DNA of 20,263 nucleotides, taken from NCBI GenBank assembly GCA_964558405.1, contig CAZLDG010000025.1:1-20263 (forward strand), in the 5' to 3' direction. The position numbers and the translations under genes are program-made. The DNA is from Thioglobus_B sp964558405. GTDB taxonomy: Bacteria > Pseudomonadota > Gammaproteobacteria > PS1 > Pseudothioglobaceae. Positions 1 through 9,900 of this stretch are shown here, in pieces. Numbering within the stretch: position 1 is the stretch's first letter; each line of letters starts with the position of its first letter. Under the pieces are notes generated by a model that worked only from the letters and a program-made list of their open reading frames with translations, searched no databases and was not told where the DNA came from.

Positions 1-53
1 CTCGCGACCTACACGTTGGCAACGTGTCGCTCTACCAGCTGAGCTATTCCCGC
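1..53 (-). tRNA. tRNA-Gly (GCC), 3' part cut off by the window edge
   Basis: The reverse strand from base 53 reads as a tRNA: acceptor 5' strand GCGGGAA, a D-arm with GCTC and AGC, and the anticodon stem-loop ACACG-TTGCCAA-CGTGT with anticodon GCC at bases 18-20. The variable loop AGGTC follows, then the sequence leaves the window at the start of the T-arm, so 53 of about 76 nt are present. It lies just downstream of pgsA on the same strand. In E. coli pgsA is also followed by a glycine tRNA (glyW, GCC), so the arrangement is conserved and cotranscription is plausible. Confidence 0.95.
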
Positions 54-105
54 GTAAAAGTCAGAATTATAGTGTTTTTTTGAAAATAGTCAAGCAACAA
101 TTGCA

Positions 106-690
106 CTAATTCTTAAAAGTTTTTATCCCTTCTTGTAGGTAGATGAAGCCTGAATACAGAGTTAATAGAGTTGCCACTAATAGAAGTGCAACACCGATTT
201 CAAAGCTTGGCAAGCCGAAAAATGGCGACTGATAAAGTAAGAAGGCGATGGCAAAGATTTGTGCCGTGGTTTTGACCTTACCAATAAAGGATACTTTAAC
301 CTTTGAGCGCTGCCCAATAGTGCCCATCCATTCGCGCATAGCACTCACCAGGATTTCGCGTGAGATGATAACCATGGCACAGACAGCGATATACCAATGT
401 GTATCTGCTGGGTAAAAATCAACCAATAGAATCAGCGCAGCAGACACTATGAGCTTGTCGGCTACCGGGTCTAAAAAAGCACCGAGTTGCGAGGTCATAT
501 TAAGCTTGCGTGCTAAATAACCATCCAGATAATCAGTGGCACTGACAATGGCAAAGGTGGCAGTGAGCCAAAAATTCGTCCAAGTAAAGACTGGCATCTC
601 TGAGTAATTGGGTTGTAGATAGTACAGTACCACAAATACTGGAATCAGTAAAATCCGTGATAGAGTCAGTATATTGGGGATGGTCATCAT
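106..690 (-). CDS. pgsA: CDP-diacylglycerol--glycerol-3-phosphate 3-phosphatidyltransferase
   Basis: Inner-membrane enzyme that transfers the phosphatidyl group of CDP-diacylglycerol to sn-glycerol-3-phosphate, the committed step to phosphatidylglycerol and cardiolipin. The 194-residue product is close to the usual size (about 182 in E. coli). It contains the full CDP-alcohol phosphatidyltransferase signature DG-x2-AR-x8-G-x3-D-x3-D in the stretch beginning DYLDGYLARKL and ending GAFLDPVADK, with the metal-binding aspartates intact. Hydrophobic segments at the N-terminus (LLIPVFVVLYYL), the middle and the C-terminus fit a multi-pass membrane protein. Two consecutive ATGs occur (690 and 687) and no strong Shine-Dalgarno precedes them, so the exact start is uncertain by one codon. 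The next feature downstream is tRNA-Gly, as in enterobacteria. Confidence 0.95.
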   Translation of the reverse strand: MMTIPNILTLSRILLIPVFVVLYYLQPNYSEMPVFTWTNFWLTATFAIVSATDYLDGYLARKLNMTSQLGAFLDPVADKLIVSAALILLVDFYPADTHWYIAVCAMVIISREILVSAMREWMGTIGQRSKVKVSFIGKVKTTAQIFAIAFLLYQSPFFGLPSFEIGVALLLVATLLTLYSGFIYLQEGIKTFKN

Positions 691-803
691 AGGCTGACAT
701 TCTATCAGATTGATGGGTGGAATAATTGATATAGGAGTTATTTGCCCGTACTTTGGTGTACACTAATTTTTTTTGATCAGCGCATGACGCGCCTATATTT
801 TTT

Positions 804-1847
804 ATGTCAATTACCTATACAACCTTAGGCGATAGTGATCTAAAAGTATCCAATATTTGTTTGGGTACCATGACCTTCGGTCAGCAAAATACTGAGAGTC
901 AGGGGCATCAGCAATTGGATTATGCATTTGAGCAGGGCATTAACTTTGTTGACACGGCAGAGATGTACCCAGTACCACCGCGCGCCGATACCGTGCATAG
1001 TACCGAGAGTATTGTGGGCAGTTGGCTGAAAAATCAGCCTCGAGATAAAGTGATACTGGCTACTAAGGTCACCGGTGGTTCTCGCGGACTAGAATGGGTG
1101 CGTGAAGGTAATCACGCCTTTAATCGCAGTAATCTACGCAGTGCTTTAGAAGGCTCGCTCAAGCGTTTGAATACCGATTATGTGGATTTGTATCAATTGC
1201 ATTGGCCTGAGCGTAACACGCCGATGTTTGGCCAGTATTTATTTAATCCTGAGCATGAGAGAGATTTTACTCCGTTTGTAGAAACACTAGAGGCGCTGGA
1301 TGAGCTTATCCAAGAAGGCAAGATTCGCCATATTGGCTTGTCGAACGAGTGGGCTTGGGGGTTGATGAAATTTGTCGAGACTGCCAAAACCCACAATCTG
1401 CCTAAAGTGATTAGTGTGCAAAATGCACACAATTTAATCAATCGCACCTTTGACCAATCACTGCGTGAGGTGAGCTATCGTGAAAATGTACCGCTATTGG
1501 CTTATTCGCCGCTGGCCTTTGGACATCTGAGTGCTAAGTATGTAGATGGCTCTGACTCTAAAGGCCGGGTGAATATTTTTGATGGCTTTGCCCAGCGTTA
1601 TGAAAAGCCTGCGGTAGAACCTGCGGTAAAAGCCTACGCTGTGCTTGCCAATGACCTAGGGGTTACACCGGCCACGCTAGCATTGGCTTTTGTTTATTCA
1701 CGCTGGTTTTGCGCTTCAACCATTATCGGCGCCACCAGCATGGCGCAACTTAAGGAAAATATTACGGCGGCGAATATGGTTTGGAGTCAGGAGATTGAGC
1801 AGGCAGTTGAAGCAATTCATCTGCAGTTTTTTAATCCCGCCCCCTAG
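804..1847 (+). CDS. tas: Tas-like NADP(H)-dependent aldo/keto reductase
   Basis: Cytosolic oxidoreductase of the aldo/keto reductase superfamily; 347 residues, matching E. coli Tas (346). The family signature GTMTFGQQN is at residues 21-29. The catalytic tetrad is visible as D50 and Y55 (VDTAEMYPVPPR), K88 (ATKV) and H133 (QLHWPER). The C-terminal cofactor-binding segment (STIIGATSMAQLKENI) and the terminal YPAP-like end (FFNPAP) also resemble Tas. The physiological substrate of this subgroup is not established. No clear Shine-Dalgarno precedes the ATG; a TATATT at 794-799 would place a transcript start close to the ATG, which would make the message nearly leaderless (weak inference). The gene stands alone between pgsA (divergent) and the nitroreductase gene (convergent). 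Confidence 0.9.
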   Translation: MSITYTTLGDSDLKVSNICLGTMTFGQQNTESQGHQQLDYAFEQGINFVDTAEMYPVPPRADTVHSTESIVGSWLKNQPRDKVILATKVTGGSRGLEWVREGNHAFNRSNLRSALEGSLKRLNTDYVDLYQLHWPERNTPMFGQYLFNPEHERDFTPFVETLEALDELIQEGKIRHIGLSNEWAWGLMKFVETAKTHNLPKVISVQNAHNLINRTFDQSLREVSYRENVPLLAYSPLAFGHLSAKYVDGSDSKGRVNIFDGFAQRYEKPAVEPAVKAYAVLANDLGVTPATLALAFVYSRWFCASTIIGATSMAQLKENITAANMVWSQEIEQAVEAIHLQFFNPAP

Positions 1848-1856
1848 AGCAGTGTA

Positions 1857-1893
1857 AATAAAAACAAGCGTCAAAGGCCAGGAGGTTTTTATT
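1857..1893. terminator. weak candidate hairpin between convergent genes
   Basis: AATAAAAAC at 1857-1865 pairs perfectly with GTTTTTATT at 1885-1893 across a 19-nt loop, between the convergent reductase and nitroreductase genes. The stem is AT-rich and the loop long, so termination strength is doubtful. Confidence 0.25.
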
Positions 1894-1930
1894 GGGAGTG
1901 TGTTAGTTGCATGCCTATCCAAATCAACAT

Positions 1931-2590
1931 TTATCGATACCACTGAACAATATCATCCATAGACTGTCGAGTTTTCTCTCTAGGCTCATCTTTTCTATAA
2001 CCCAAGGCCAGCATACAAGACAGATCAAACTCTTGTGTGTCGATACCCATCTCATTTTCCAAGAATGGTCGCATCTTATCTATCTCAAAGCCTTCAATCG
2101 GACAACTGTCAATACCCATATAGGCAGCGCCTGTCATCATATTAGCTAGCGCAATATAGGTTTGCTTAGTGCTCCAATCAAATAAAGCCCTTTCATCTTG
2201 CGACAACTTGAAATCTTCCTTTTGGAATTTTTCATAAAACTTGTTGTACAACTCAACCACATCTTCAGGTAGTTGCTTAATGTCTTTGAGCATATGTTGG
2301 ATATAGTCAGTGCCATAAGCCATACTATTTTTCTTTCGGGATAGAATAATCACAAAGTGACTGGCAGTTGGGAGTTGACCTTGGCCACCCCAAACTAAGT
2401 TTTTCAACTTTTCTCTAATATTCGAATTCTGCACCACTAAAAACTTCCAAGGCTCAAAGCCAAAAGAACTGGGACTTAATCTGCCCATCTCTAAAATGGT
2501 GTTAAAGTCTTTATCACTAATTATCTTACTGGTGTCAAATTCCTTGCAAGCGTGTCTAAAATTCATCGCCTCTATAAATAAATTTTCCAT
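1931..2590 (-). CDS. nitroreductase-family NAD(P)H-dependent flavin oxidoreductase
   Basis: Predicted cytosolic FMN enzyme of the NfsB/YfkO-like nitroreductase family, 219 residues, typical length. An N-terminal FMN-phosphate-binding arginine occurs in FRHACKEFD (residues 11-19), followed by the family motif SPSSFGFEPWKF (39-50) and the C-terminal LALGYRKDEP that closes the flavin site. Such enzymes reduce nitroaromatics, quinones or related electrophiles; the natural substrate here cannot be read from sequence. A Shine-Dalgarno-like AAGGA lies 8-9 nt before the ATG at 2590 and supports this start. It is divergently paired with an HxlR/DUF24 regulator. In Bacillus subtilis, DUF24 regulators (YodB, HypR) control nitroreductases (YodC, HypO/YfkO), so regulation by the neighbour is a reasonable inference. 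Confidence 0.85.
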   Translation of the reverse strand: MENLFIEAMNFRHACKEFDTSKIISDKDFNTILEMGRLSPSSFGFEPWKFLVVQNSNIREKLKNLVWGGQGQLPTASHFVIILSRKKNSMAYGTDYIQHMLKDIKQLPEDVVELYNKFYEKFQKEDFKLSQDERALFDWSTKQTYIALANMMTGAAYMGIDSCPIEGFEIDKMRPFLENEMGIDTQEFDLSCMLALGYRKDEPREKTRQSMDDIVQWYR

Positions 2591-2623
2591 TATTTTTTTC
2601 CTTGGGTTATTAAATTCAGGGTA

Positions 2624-2653
2624 ATTATAAGTTATACTGTCTATTAATGTAAG
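2624..2653 (-). promoter_or_regulatory. candidate sigma70 promoter of the nitroreductase gene
   Basis: On the minus strand a perfect TATAAT (2624-2629) is preceded, with an 18-nt spacer, by CTTACA (2648-2653), which matches 4 of 6 positions of TTGACA. The predicted start would give a leader of about 27 nt containing the AAGGA ribosome-binding site. The call rests on consensus matching alone. Confidence 0.5.
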
Positions 2654-2672
2654 TACGCACTATTTTCATATA

Positions 2673-2692
2673 TACTATCATTTATGATACTA
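2673..2692. promoter_or_regulatory. palindromic candidate operator for the HxlR-family regulator
   Basis: TACTATCATTTATGATACTA is an inverted repeat: TATCAT and ATGATA pair perfectly around a 2-nt centre and the symmetry extends to 9-bp half sites with one mismatch. It lies 14 nt before the regulator ATG and overlaps a TATACT (2671-2676) that could be the regulator's -10 element. Binding there would fit autoregulation, and the site is also about 45 nt upstream of the nitroreductase -10. Confidence 0.5.
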
Positions 2693-2705
2693 ATGGATAA
2701 TATCA

Positions 2706-3041
2706 ATGGCTCACGAGAAATATGATTGTAATTTAGGCTGCCCTGTCGAGGCAACTTTAGAGATTATTGGCGGAAAATGGAAGAGTATTATTCTCTACCA
2801 CCTGCTAAAGGAAACACTACGATTTGGCGAGCTTCGTCGGATAATGCCCACTATTACGCAAAAAATGCTTACTATGCAATTACGCGAACTAGAAAAAGAT
2901 GGTTTGGTCTCTAGAAAAGTCTATCCCGAGGTGCCGCCTAAAGTAGAGTATTCCATTACTGAATATGGAAAAACCATAGAGCCAGTTATTCGTACGCTGC
3001 AGGATTGGGGTATAACGCATTTGAAAAATACACACAACTAG
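2706..3041 (+). CDS. HxlR/DUF24-family winged-helix transcriptional regulator
   Basis: DNA-binding regulator of 111 residues, typical for the HxlR (MarR-like DUF24) family. The family core CPVEATLEIIGGKWK begins at residue 12, followed by the recognition-helix region FGELRRIMPTITQKMLTMQLRELE and the wing (GLVSRKVYPEVPPKVEYSIT). Two cysteines, C8 and C12, sit at the N-terminus; C12, just before PVE, is the position that acts as a thiol redox switch in characterised members such as YodB and HypR. Only weak ribosome-binding sequence (GGAT) precedes the ATG. It is divergent from the nitroreductase gene with a shared 115-bp promoter region, the usual arrangement of regulator and target in this family. 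The sensed compound (quinone, aldehyde, hypochlorite or other electrophile) cannot be told from sequence. Confidence 0.9.
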   Translation: MAHEKYDCNLGCPVEATLEIIGGKWKSIILYHLLKETLRFGELRRIMPTITQKMLTMQLRELEKDGLVSRKVYPEVPPKVEYSITEYGKTIEPVIRTLQDWGITHLKNTHN

Positions 3042-3053
3042 TGCGTTCTACAG

Positions 3054-3092
3054 GTTGTGAGTTCAAGCCTTACTCCTGTTCTAACTCTCAAC
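3054..3092. terminator. candidate hairpin between convergent genes
   Basis: GTTGTGAGTT (3054-3063) pairs with AACTCTCAAC (3083-3092) with one mismatch, forming a 10-bp stem and a 19-nt loop between the HxlR gene and the convergent autotransporter gene. There is no T-tract right after it, so intrinsic termination is uncertain. Confidence 0.3.
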
Positions 3093-3133
3093 AAATCTCA
3101 ATAGACCTATTAAACAGATTTTGTTGTAACGTA

Positions 3134-3952
3134 TTAGAACTTTAATCCGAGTCTGGCCGCCACACTATCGCTATAACCGGCGTTTACAGCCTCAGTGCGC
3201 TCATAACTGATAGAGCCATCCCACTCGTCTTTGGTGTAGAGATCGGCACCGACAACAAACTTCCAGTTGGAATCTGCCTTGTTGTCTAAGGTGAGTTGAT
3301 AGTTGGTGCTTTGGTTATTGTAGTGCATATTCACCACGGATGAGCCTGAGACATCTGCCCCATATTCAAACTTCATAAATGGTCGAATATTGCCATTATC
3401 AATTGGGGTTATGTAGTCGGCATCAACACCGGCTGAAAGCACGGTGGAGTCAATCACTTGTTTGCCATAGGTTAGTGCACTAACACCGCCTGATTCACTA
3501 TAGCCATCATAAGAGGTTCTTGAGCTGTAAATTTTTCCGTATGGGGTGAGTGAGAATCGACCAGCTTCTAGTGTCTTGCGCTTAACCACCAAAGAGCCAA
3601 AGAACTGATCGGCAGCGTGTGATCCGCTTAGGGTATCTGAACCGTCAATACGCACCTTGTCTATATTAATACGACCATAACCAAGCATAGCGTGTGCCAA
3701 GGTCTTTTGATCTTTATCTCGAATCAGACCATAACCGGAGATACTATAACTGTCCGAATCAATGGTGGAATTATTAGTAGTATCAGCCTCACCTTTACCC
3801 AGACCAATGACCACACCAATCAGATGATTATCCTCAGTGGGTCGGTCAAAGCCTATAGAAACATTATAAGTGGTAGATTCTTGCGCAGAAGAGGCGCTGG
3901 TAGCATGGGTCTTGCCTAGGGTGATACGCCCTTCGGTCCAAACCGACCAGTC
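3134..3952 (-). other. autotransporter beta-barrel domain region
   Basis: About 270 C-terminal residues show alternating polar and hydrophobic strands, starting WSVWTEGRITLGK and ending in Phe. This is the pattern of PF03797-type translocator domains of type Va secretion. Examples of strands are YNVSIGFDR, SYSISGYGLI, AHAMLGYGRI and WDGSISYERT. The domain would anchor the passenger in the outer membrane. Confidence 0.8.
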
Positions 3953-6900
3953 GCCCAGGGCACGGTCAATGGCTTTGGTATTAAAGGCAGCATCCATAAT
4001 ATCTTCACGCAACTTGGCAATTTCGTTTAACGCAGCCGCTCTGATCTTGGACTTGGTATCCGTCGTCATTGCAGTGAAATCCAATTGGTTATTACGCACC
4101 AATTTTAATAGCTCGTTGGTTGGGCTCAGCTTGCCAGGTTTGACATAGGCGGTGTTCATCAACTCATTCACTCTGGCATCTCTAAAGTTAAAGCGAATGC
4201 CTTGGTGTGATAAATTCTGCTGTCCCAGTCTAGCATTGAGCCAAGCAATACGATGATCAACCGCATCAAAGTTTAGTTGTACGGTGTCAATGGACAGACC
4301 TGACATGGCTCGCACACTTGAAGTAACTCCATCCTTGGTGGTCGGGTCGATTCCCACAGTACTAAAATTCAGTGTGGTAGTATCCGTGATACCCGCGTAA
4401 GAATTTGACGCTGCATCGTCAAAGGCCGTGGCGGCAATTTGCAGATAGTACTCAGTTGAGTTGGTTAGATTAGCACTTGGATTGATGGTAATGGTAGTCG
4501 TACCGGTGCCAGTTATTTGTGCACTGCTCGCAACATTAAAGGTTTCAACAGCTGTGCCATCGCCCTTGTATAAAACGATATTGCCAGATTCAACATCCAC
4601 TGCTTCGCTGAAAGTTAAGACAATATTGGTATTGATGGCCACACCACTTGCGTTATCTGCCGGAGAGGAAGAGCTTAGTGTTGGTGCGATTGCGTCAGTG
4701 ATATTAGTGGTGGTAAAGGTTGCATTGGCTGCAGTAATCGCATTGTCAGAGGCATCTTCTACTGTGGCGCCAATGGCTACATAAACCACTTGTAAAGTTG
4801 AAAAGTCATTGGTTGGATTGATGGTGATTACTTTTTTATCGGCATCAATGGTTGCATTAAAATCAATATCAGCACCACTTGAGTTGGTGTCTTTTAGTGT
4901 AATTAACCCATCAACCGTGCTATTGGTTAAAGTGCTGTTATCAACAGCCTTTCTAATGGCCTCATTAAAAGTGATGGTGATATTGGCATCTAGTGCAACA
5001 CTGCTGGCATTATCTGCAGGGCTAAATGTGGTAATTGGTGCAGTGATATCAGCCGTGGTAAAGCTCAGCGCGGTGCTAGAGCTAATACCTGCATAAGAGT
5101 TTGACGATGCGTCATCAAAGGCAGTGGCATCGATCAATACGTAGTACTCGGTTTCACCTGATAAATCAGAACTAGGATTGATGGTAATGGTAGATGTGCC
5201 TGTGCCACTGACCTGGCCGCCGGTAACATCAATGGTTTCAATGGTTGAATCATCGCTAGTTTTCTTGATGGTAATGTTGCCAGATTCAACATCGACGGCT
5301 TCACTGAAGTTCAGCACAATATTGCTACTAACCCCAACAGCGGTGGCATTGTCTGCCGGGGTTGAGGAAGATAGGGTTGGTAGGCTGTCATCAATATCAG
5401 CCACAGTCACTATCCAAGACTCTGTGTCATTGTTGCCATCACTATCGGTGGCGGTAATGGTTAGTGCATAGGTGTTGTTGCTGTCGCTGTCTGCCGGATT
5501 TTCATAGTCTCGAGCAACCATGCTAACCACACCAGTCGATGCGTTAATACTAAAGTCGGCTGCATCATTACCACTCAAAGTATAAGTGAGCGAACCAACA
5601 GGGCTGTCGCCACTGGTTGCTGGGGTGACACTGGTGTAAGCGGAACCCTCATTCACACTGGCATCGCTGATGGCGTTAATGGTAAAAGTGGCAGATTCAG
5701 ATGCATCGGTCACACTCACGGTAATGGTTTGTGTATCGGCATTGCCGGCAGTATCAGTAGCACTAACTTCAACCACATATGTGTTGTTGCTGTCACTATC
5801 AGAAGGGCTCTCATAATTAGGCGCTGAGGCAAAACTCAGTGCGCCAGATGAAATACTGAATTTGGCACTATCAGCACCCCCGCTAATGGTGTAAGTACGG
5901 GTATTGGTATCCGTGGCAACTACTGTGGTTACAGCGGTTGTATTCTCGGCCACACTAATACTGGCGGTGTCTCCACCCGAGTTGGAGGTAATGATTGGTG
6001 CTGTAGTATCAATAACGATTGCACTGCCATCGGCGATGTTTGTTCCTGGCAGTGATGTACTGGTCATGGTATTGCCTGTAGCATCAGCAACTGTGCCAAT
6101 GGTAAAACTACTAATGGTGAGATCGCTAGAGGTATCGCCACTGCCTACAGTATAAGTACCCACCAAAGTGGTGCCAGCAGAAGCAGCTGTTAGCAGTACC
6201 GAATCCCCAGTATCCAGTGTTACCGTGAGCGTGTTACCAGATTGAATATTTTCAGAGGTATTGGCAGTAATGTTGATAGTGTCACTTTCTTTGTAGCTTC
6301 CATCAGCAGTGCTTGAGGTAAAGGAACTTACCGTTGGGGCAAGAGCGTCAATCACAATGGCTTCATTGGCTGCCAGTGAGTTAGCCGCACCTGGTGAGGC
6401 CAGTGTTAGTGTTGCATTGTTGCCAGTGACATCTTGGATGGTGCCAGATAGGGCCGAGGTAGAGGTGTAATCTAAATCTGCAGCGCTATCACCCGATTGC
6501 ACGGTATAGGCAAAGGTTAAAATCGCAGTGCCCGAACCTGATGAGTAGTTAACCACTTGGTCGGTAGATCCGGTTTCTAGTGTAATTTGTGGCGTACCAC
6601 TGACGATAACTTCTTCTGAGAAGGTGACGATAATATTAATGGCTTCACCCGCCGTATAAGTGCCAGCATCCTTATCGGAAGCAACTGACAACACGGTTGG
6701 CGCAACATCGCCAATCTCAATGGATGCAGTCTTAATATCGTAATCGGTAATTGGCGTGTTATAAGTGGCCAATGTGGCATTTAAGGTGACCCCGTATCCA
6801 CCTGCATTGGTGCGAGTGATTCTGTTTTGCCAGTTGTTAGATTTACCAGTATTGGTTTTTGTACAAGTACCACCTGCAGCAACACTGGTATTACCTAGTT

Positions 6901-9900
6901 CACAACCGGTGTGGCTGGTTTGATTGTAGCTAGAGCTGGTGCCAAAATAAGTATTGATTATCGAGCCACTGCCCGGCACGATAAAGGCAATATCATCTTC
7001 GCTTGTTGGCGTGGTTGAGCCATCGGCGATTGTACAAGTCCCGGCGCTAGCATCATAATAAAGCGTGGTAGCACTACTGGTAGTCTCAGAGCCAGAACAA
7101 GCAATGATTGAAGTGGTGTTAAAGTTTAGCGTAGTCGAGCTAGAGATGCCTCCGTAAGAATTACCTGCAGCATCATCAAAGGCACTGGCATCAATGGTTA
7201 TGTAATATCCGGTCGCAGCACTGAGCGTGGTTGATGGGTTAATAGTAATGGTATTGGTTCCTGAGCCAGATACTTTAGCACCAGTCACATCAATGGTTTC
7301 AACGGTGGACCCGCCTGTGGTTTTAATAATAATATTGCCACTTTCAGCGTCAACCGCCTCAGAGAAGCTCAGCACAATATTATCCGTTGTAGCCATACCT
7401 GTAGAGTTGTCTGCAGGCGAGGAGGAAGACAGTGTTGGCGCAGTCGTATCTAAATTGTTGGTGACTGCTTGGCCACTAAAGTTGGCCAAGCTATTGCCCG
7501 AACTATCGATGATGTAGCCCGAGCTTTGCGTATAGCTCACTGTAATATTGTCGCTATCTGCAATGGCACTACTTAAGTTAAGGGTTACCTGATTGGTTGA
7601 GATAGAGATAGAGGAAACACTTGGGCTAGAAGCCACACCTGATACGCTAAAGTCAGAAGCGCTTGCCGAGCTGCTACTAACATGCTCAGAGGTGGTTAGG
7701 GTAATAGAGCTGGTACTTGCAGTCGTGCCAGAAGAAACACTTGGTTTGGTGACATCGGCATTAAAGGCGCCAGAAGTCGTCCATTCACTGCCAAGCATAT
7801 TGGTGAGTGTGCCGTCATAATCATTCGTGGTGCTGTTACTTAGGATGGTGCCGGTATCGGGCTCATTAAATTTGTAGTAGGCTACTAAATTAGATTCGTT
7901 ACCACCTAGTTCGCTTGATATATTGCTAGAGATTTCAGCAGCCGTTCGTATATCGTTCCAAACACGAAGTTCATCCATTTGACCATCAAATGAACGAGTA
8001 GCGCCTGTATAAACACTACCACCCTCGCCATATGAGCCAATCACGAATTGATTTAGAGTAAAGGATTTTGGCGAAGCATTATGTAGGATTGAGCCAGACT
8101 CAACTAACACACCATTGAGATAAAGCTTAACTGCGCCATTTGAACCGTCATAGGTCGCAGCTACGTGTTGCCAAGCGCCTGTTACGATGGTGGCATCATC
8201 TGTAACAGCTGTCCAGGTATTTTCACTACCTCTCATACCTAACTCAAGGTTATTCTGATAGATTCTAAATTGAACATTTTCATTGGTACTGCCGTGATAC
8301 CAGTTGGCAATTTCATCTAAATAGGCGGCATTATTGCTTAGTGTATCTGGCTTAATCCAGGCTTCAATTGAGAAGCTATTGGCGTATGGGACGCTGCTAG
8401 TACTAACATAGTCGTTGCTGCCATCAAAGTGCAGTGCATTATTGGCAGTTGGATTATTCAGTGCGGTAAAAGTGGTAGAGTTGTGCGTCGTTGCTGTATT
8501 GCCTGCCGCGTCTGAAACATTGGCAGTAATGGTGTAGCTTGTATTATTGGTTAGGGCTTGTAAGCCTGCCGCAGTTATTGCAACACTGGCCGAGTTAGAT
8601 GACACACTGCCAGTATAGTTGACACTATTGATACTCACTGTGACTGTTTGCCCGTCTTCAACGCCAGAGGTGGCCACTGTTACTGTGCCATTGGCATTGT
8701 CTTCCAACTCGTTAAGAGAATTACCCCAATCGGCAGTCACCGATGAGATACTCGGCGCCGTATTGTCATAGGTCCAATTAAATTGTGTGGCTGCCGTGTT
8801 GTTATTGCCAGCAGTATCAGTGAATTTACTAGATGCTACATCAATCGTGGTGGCACCATCAGCACTTGGGGTAAAGGTGGCCGTATAAACTGTTGATGAA
8901 GTTGCACTAAAACCAGAAAGACTACCGCCTGATACGCTAATATCACCTACTGCAAAATTACTGGTAGCTTCACTGGCAGTAAAGGTGAGTGACAGTGTTG
9001 CATCATTAGAAGTGGCGCCATCTGAGACTTCAGCAGCAGTAATGCTTATGCTTGGCGCTGTGGTATCAATTACCAAAGCTTCATTCGCGCCTAGGGAATT
9101 AGCCGCACCTGGGCTGGCTAAAGTCAGCGTGGCATTGTTGCCTGCACCATCAGCAATAGTGCCTGAGTTTAGTACCAAGGCCGAGGTGGAAATATAATCC
9201 AGGTCTGCGGCAGTATCACCCGCTTGTACTGTGTAGTAAAAAGTTAAGGTAGAAGAGGATGAGCCTGAATTGAAACTAACATTACGATCAGTTGATCCAG
9301 TTTCTAAGGTAATGTATGGCGTTCCACCCGTGGTATTAACAAAAACTGCTTCAGAAAAATTAACATCGATTCCAATTACCTCTCCAGCCTTATATGATCC
9401 GGCTGCTTTGCTAGAAGAGACTGAAACCACTGTTGGGGTGCTGGTGTTAATCACAATAGCCTCGTTCGCTCCCAGGGAATTGGCTGCGCCCGGACTGGCC
9501 AAAGTTAGCGTGGCGGTATTACCAACGCTATCAACAATACTGCCTCCATTTAACGCCAAAGCTGAGGTAGAAGTGTAATCTAGGTCGGCCGAGGTATCAC
9601 CTGCTTGCACGGTGTAGTTAAAGGTTATTGTATTGGTGCCTGAGCCTGATGAGTAGTTAACCACTTGGTCGGTAGATCCAGTTTCCAAGGTAATTTGTGG
9701 CGTGCCACTAATGGTTACTGCTTCAGAAAAAACTACATCAATATCGATTACGGTGCCTGCACCATAGCTATCTGCCACCGTATCAGAGGAAACACTAGAG
9801 ACAGTTGGCGCTGTACTGTCAATAACTACCGCAGTTGAACCTGAAGTAGACCAGTTACCCGCAGCCATCAAATTCTTGTACATACAAAGTATGTGAACCT

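Noticed and set aside
1907..2149. Plus-strand frame overlapping the 3' end of the nitroreductase gene
   Set aside because: It is antisense to a well-supported gene, has no recognisable domain and no ribosome-binding site.
4461..9578. Several plus-strand open frames of 70-107 codons opposite the giant gene
   Set aside because: They are antisense to repeat-coding DNA, are rich in low-complexity V/S/A/L sequence, repeat wherever the repeats recur, and lack ribosome-binding sites.
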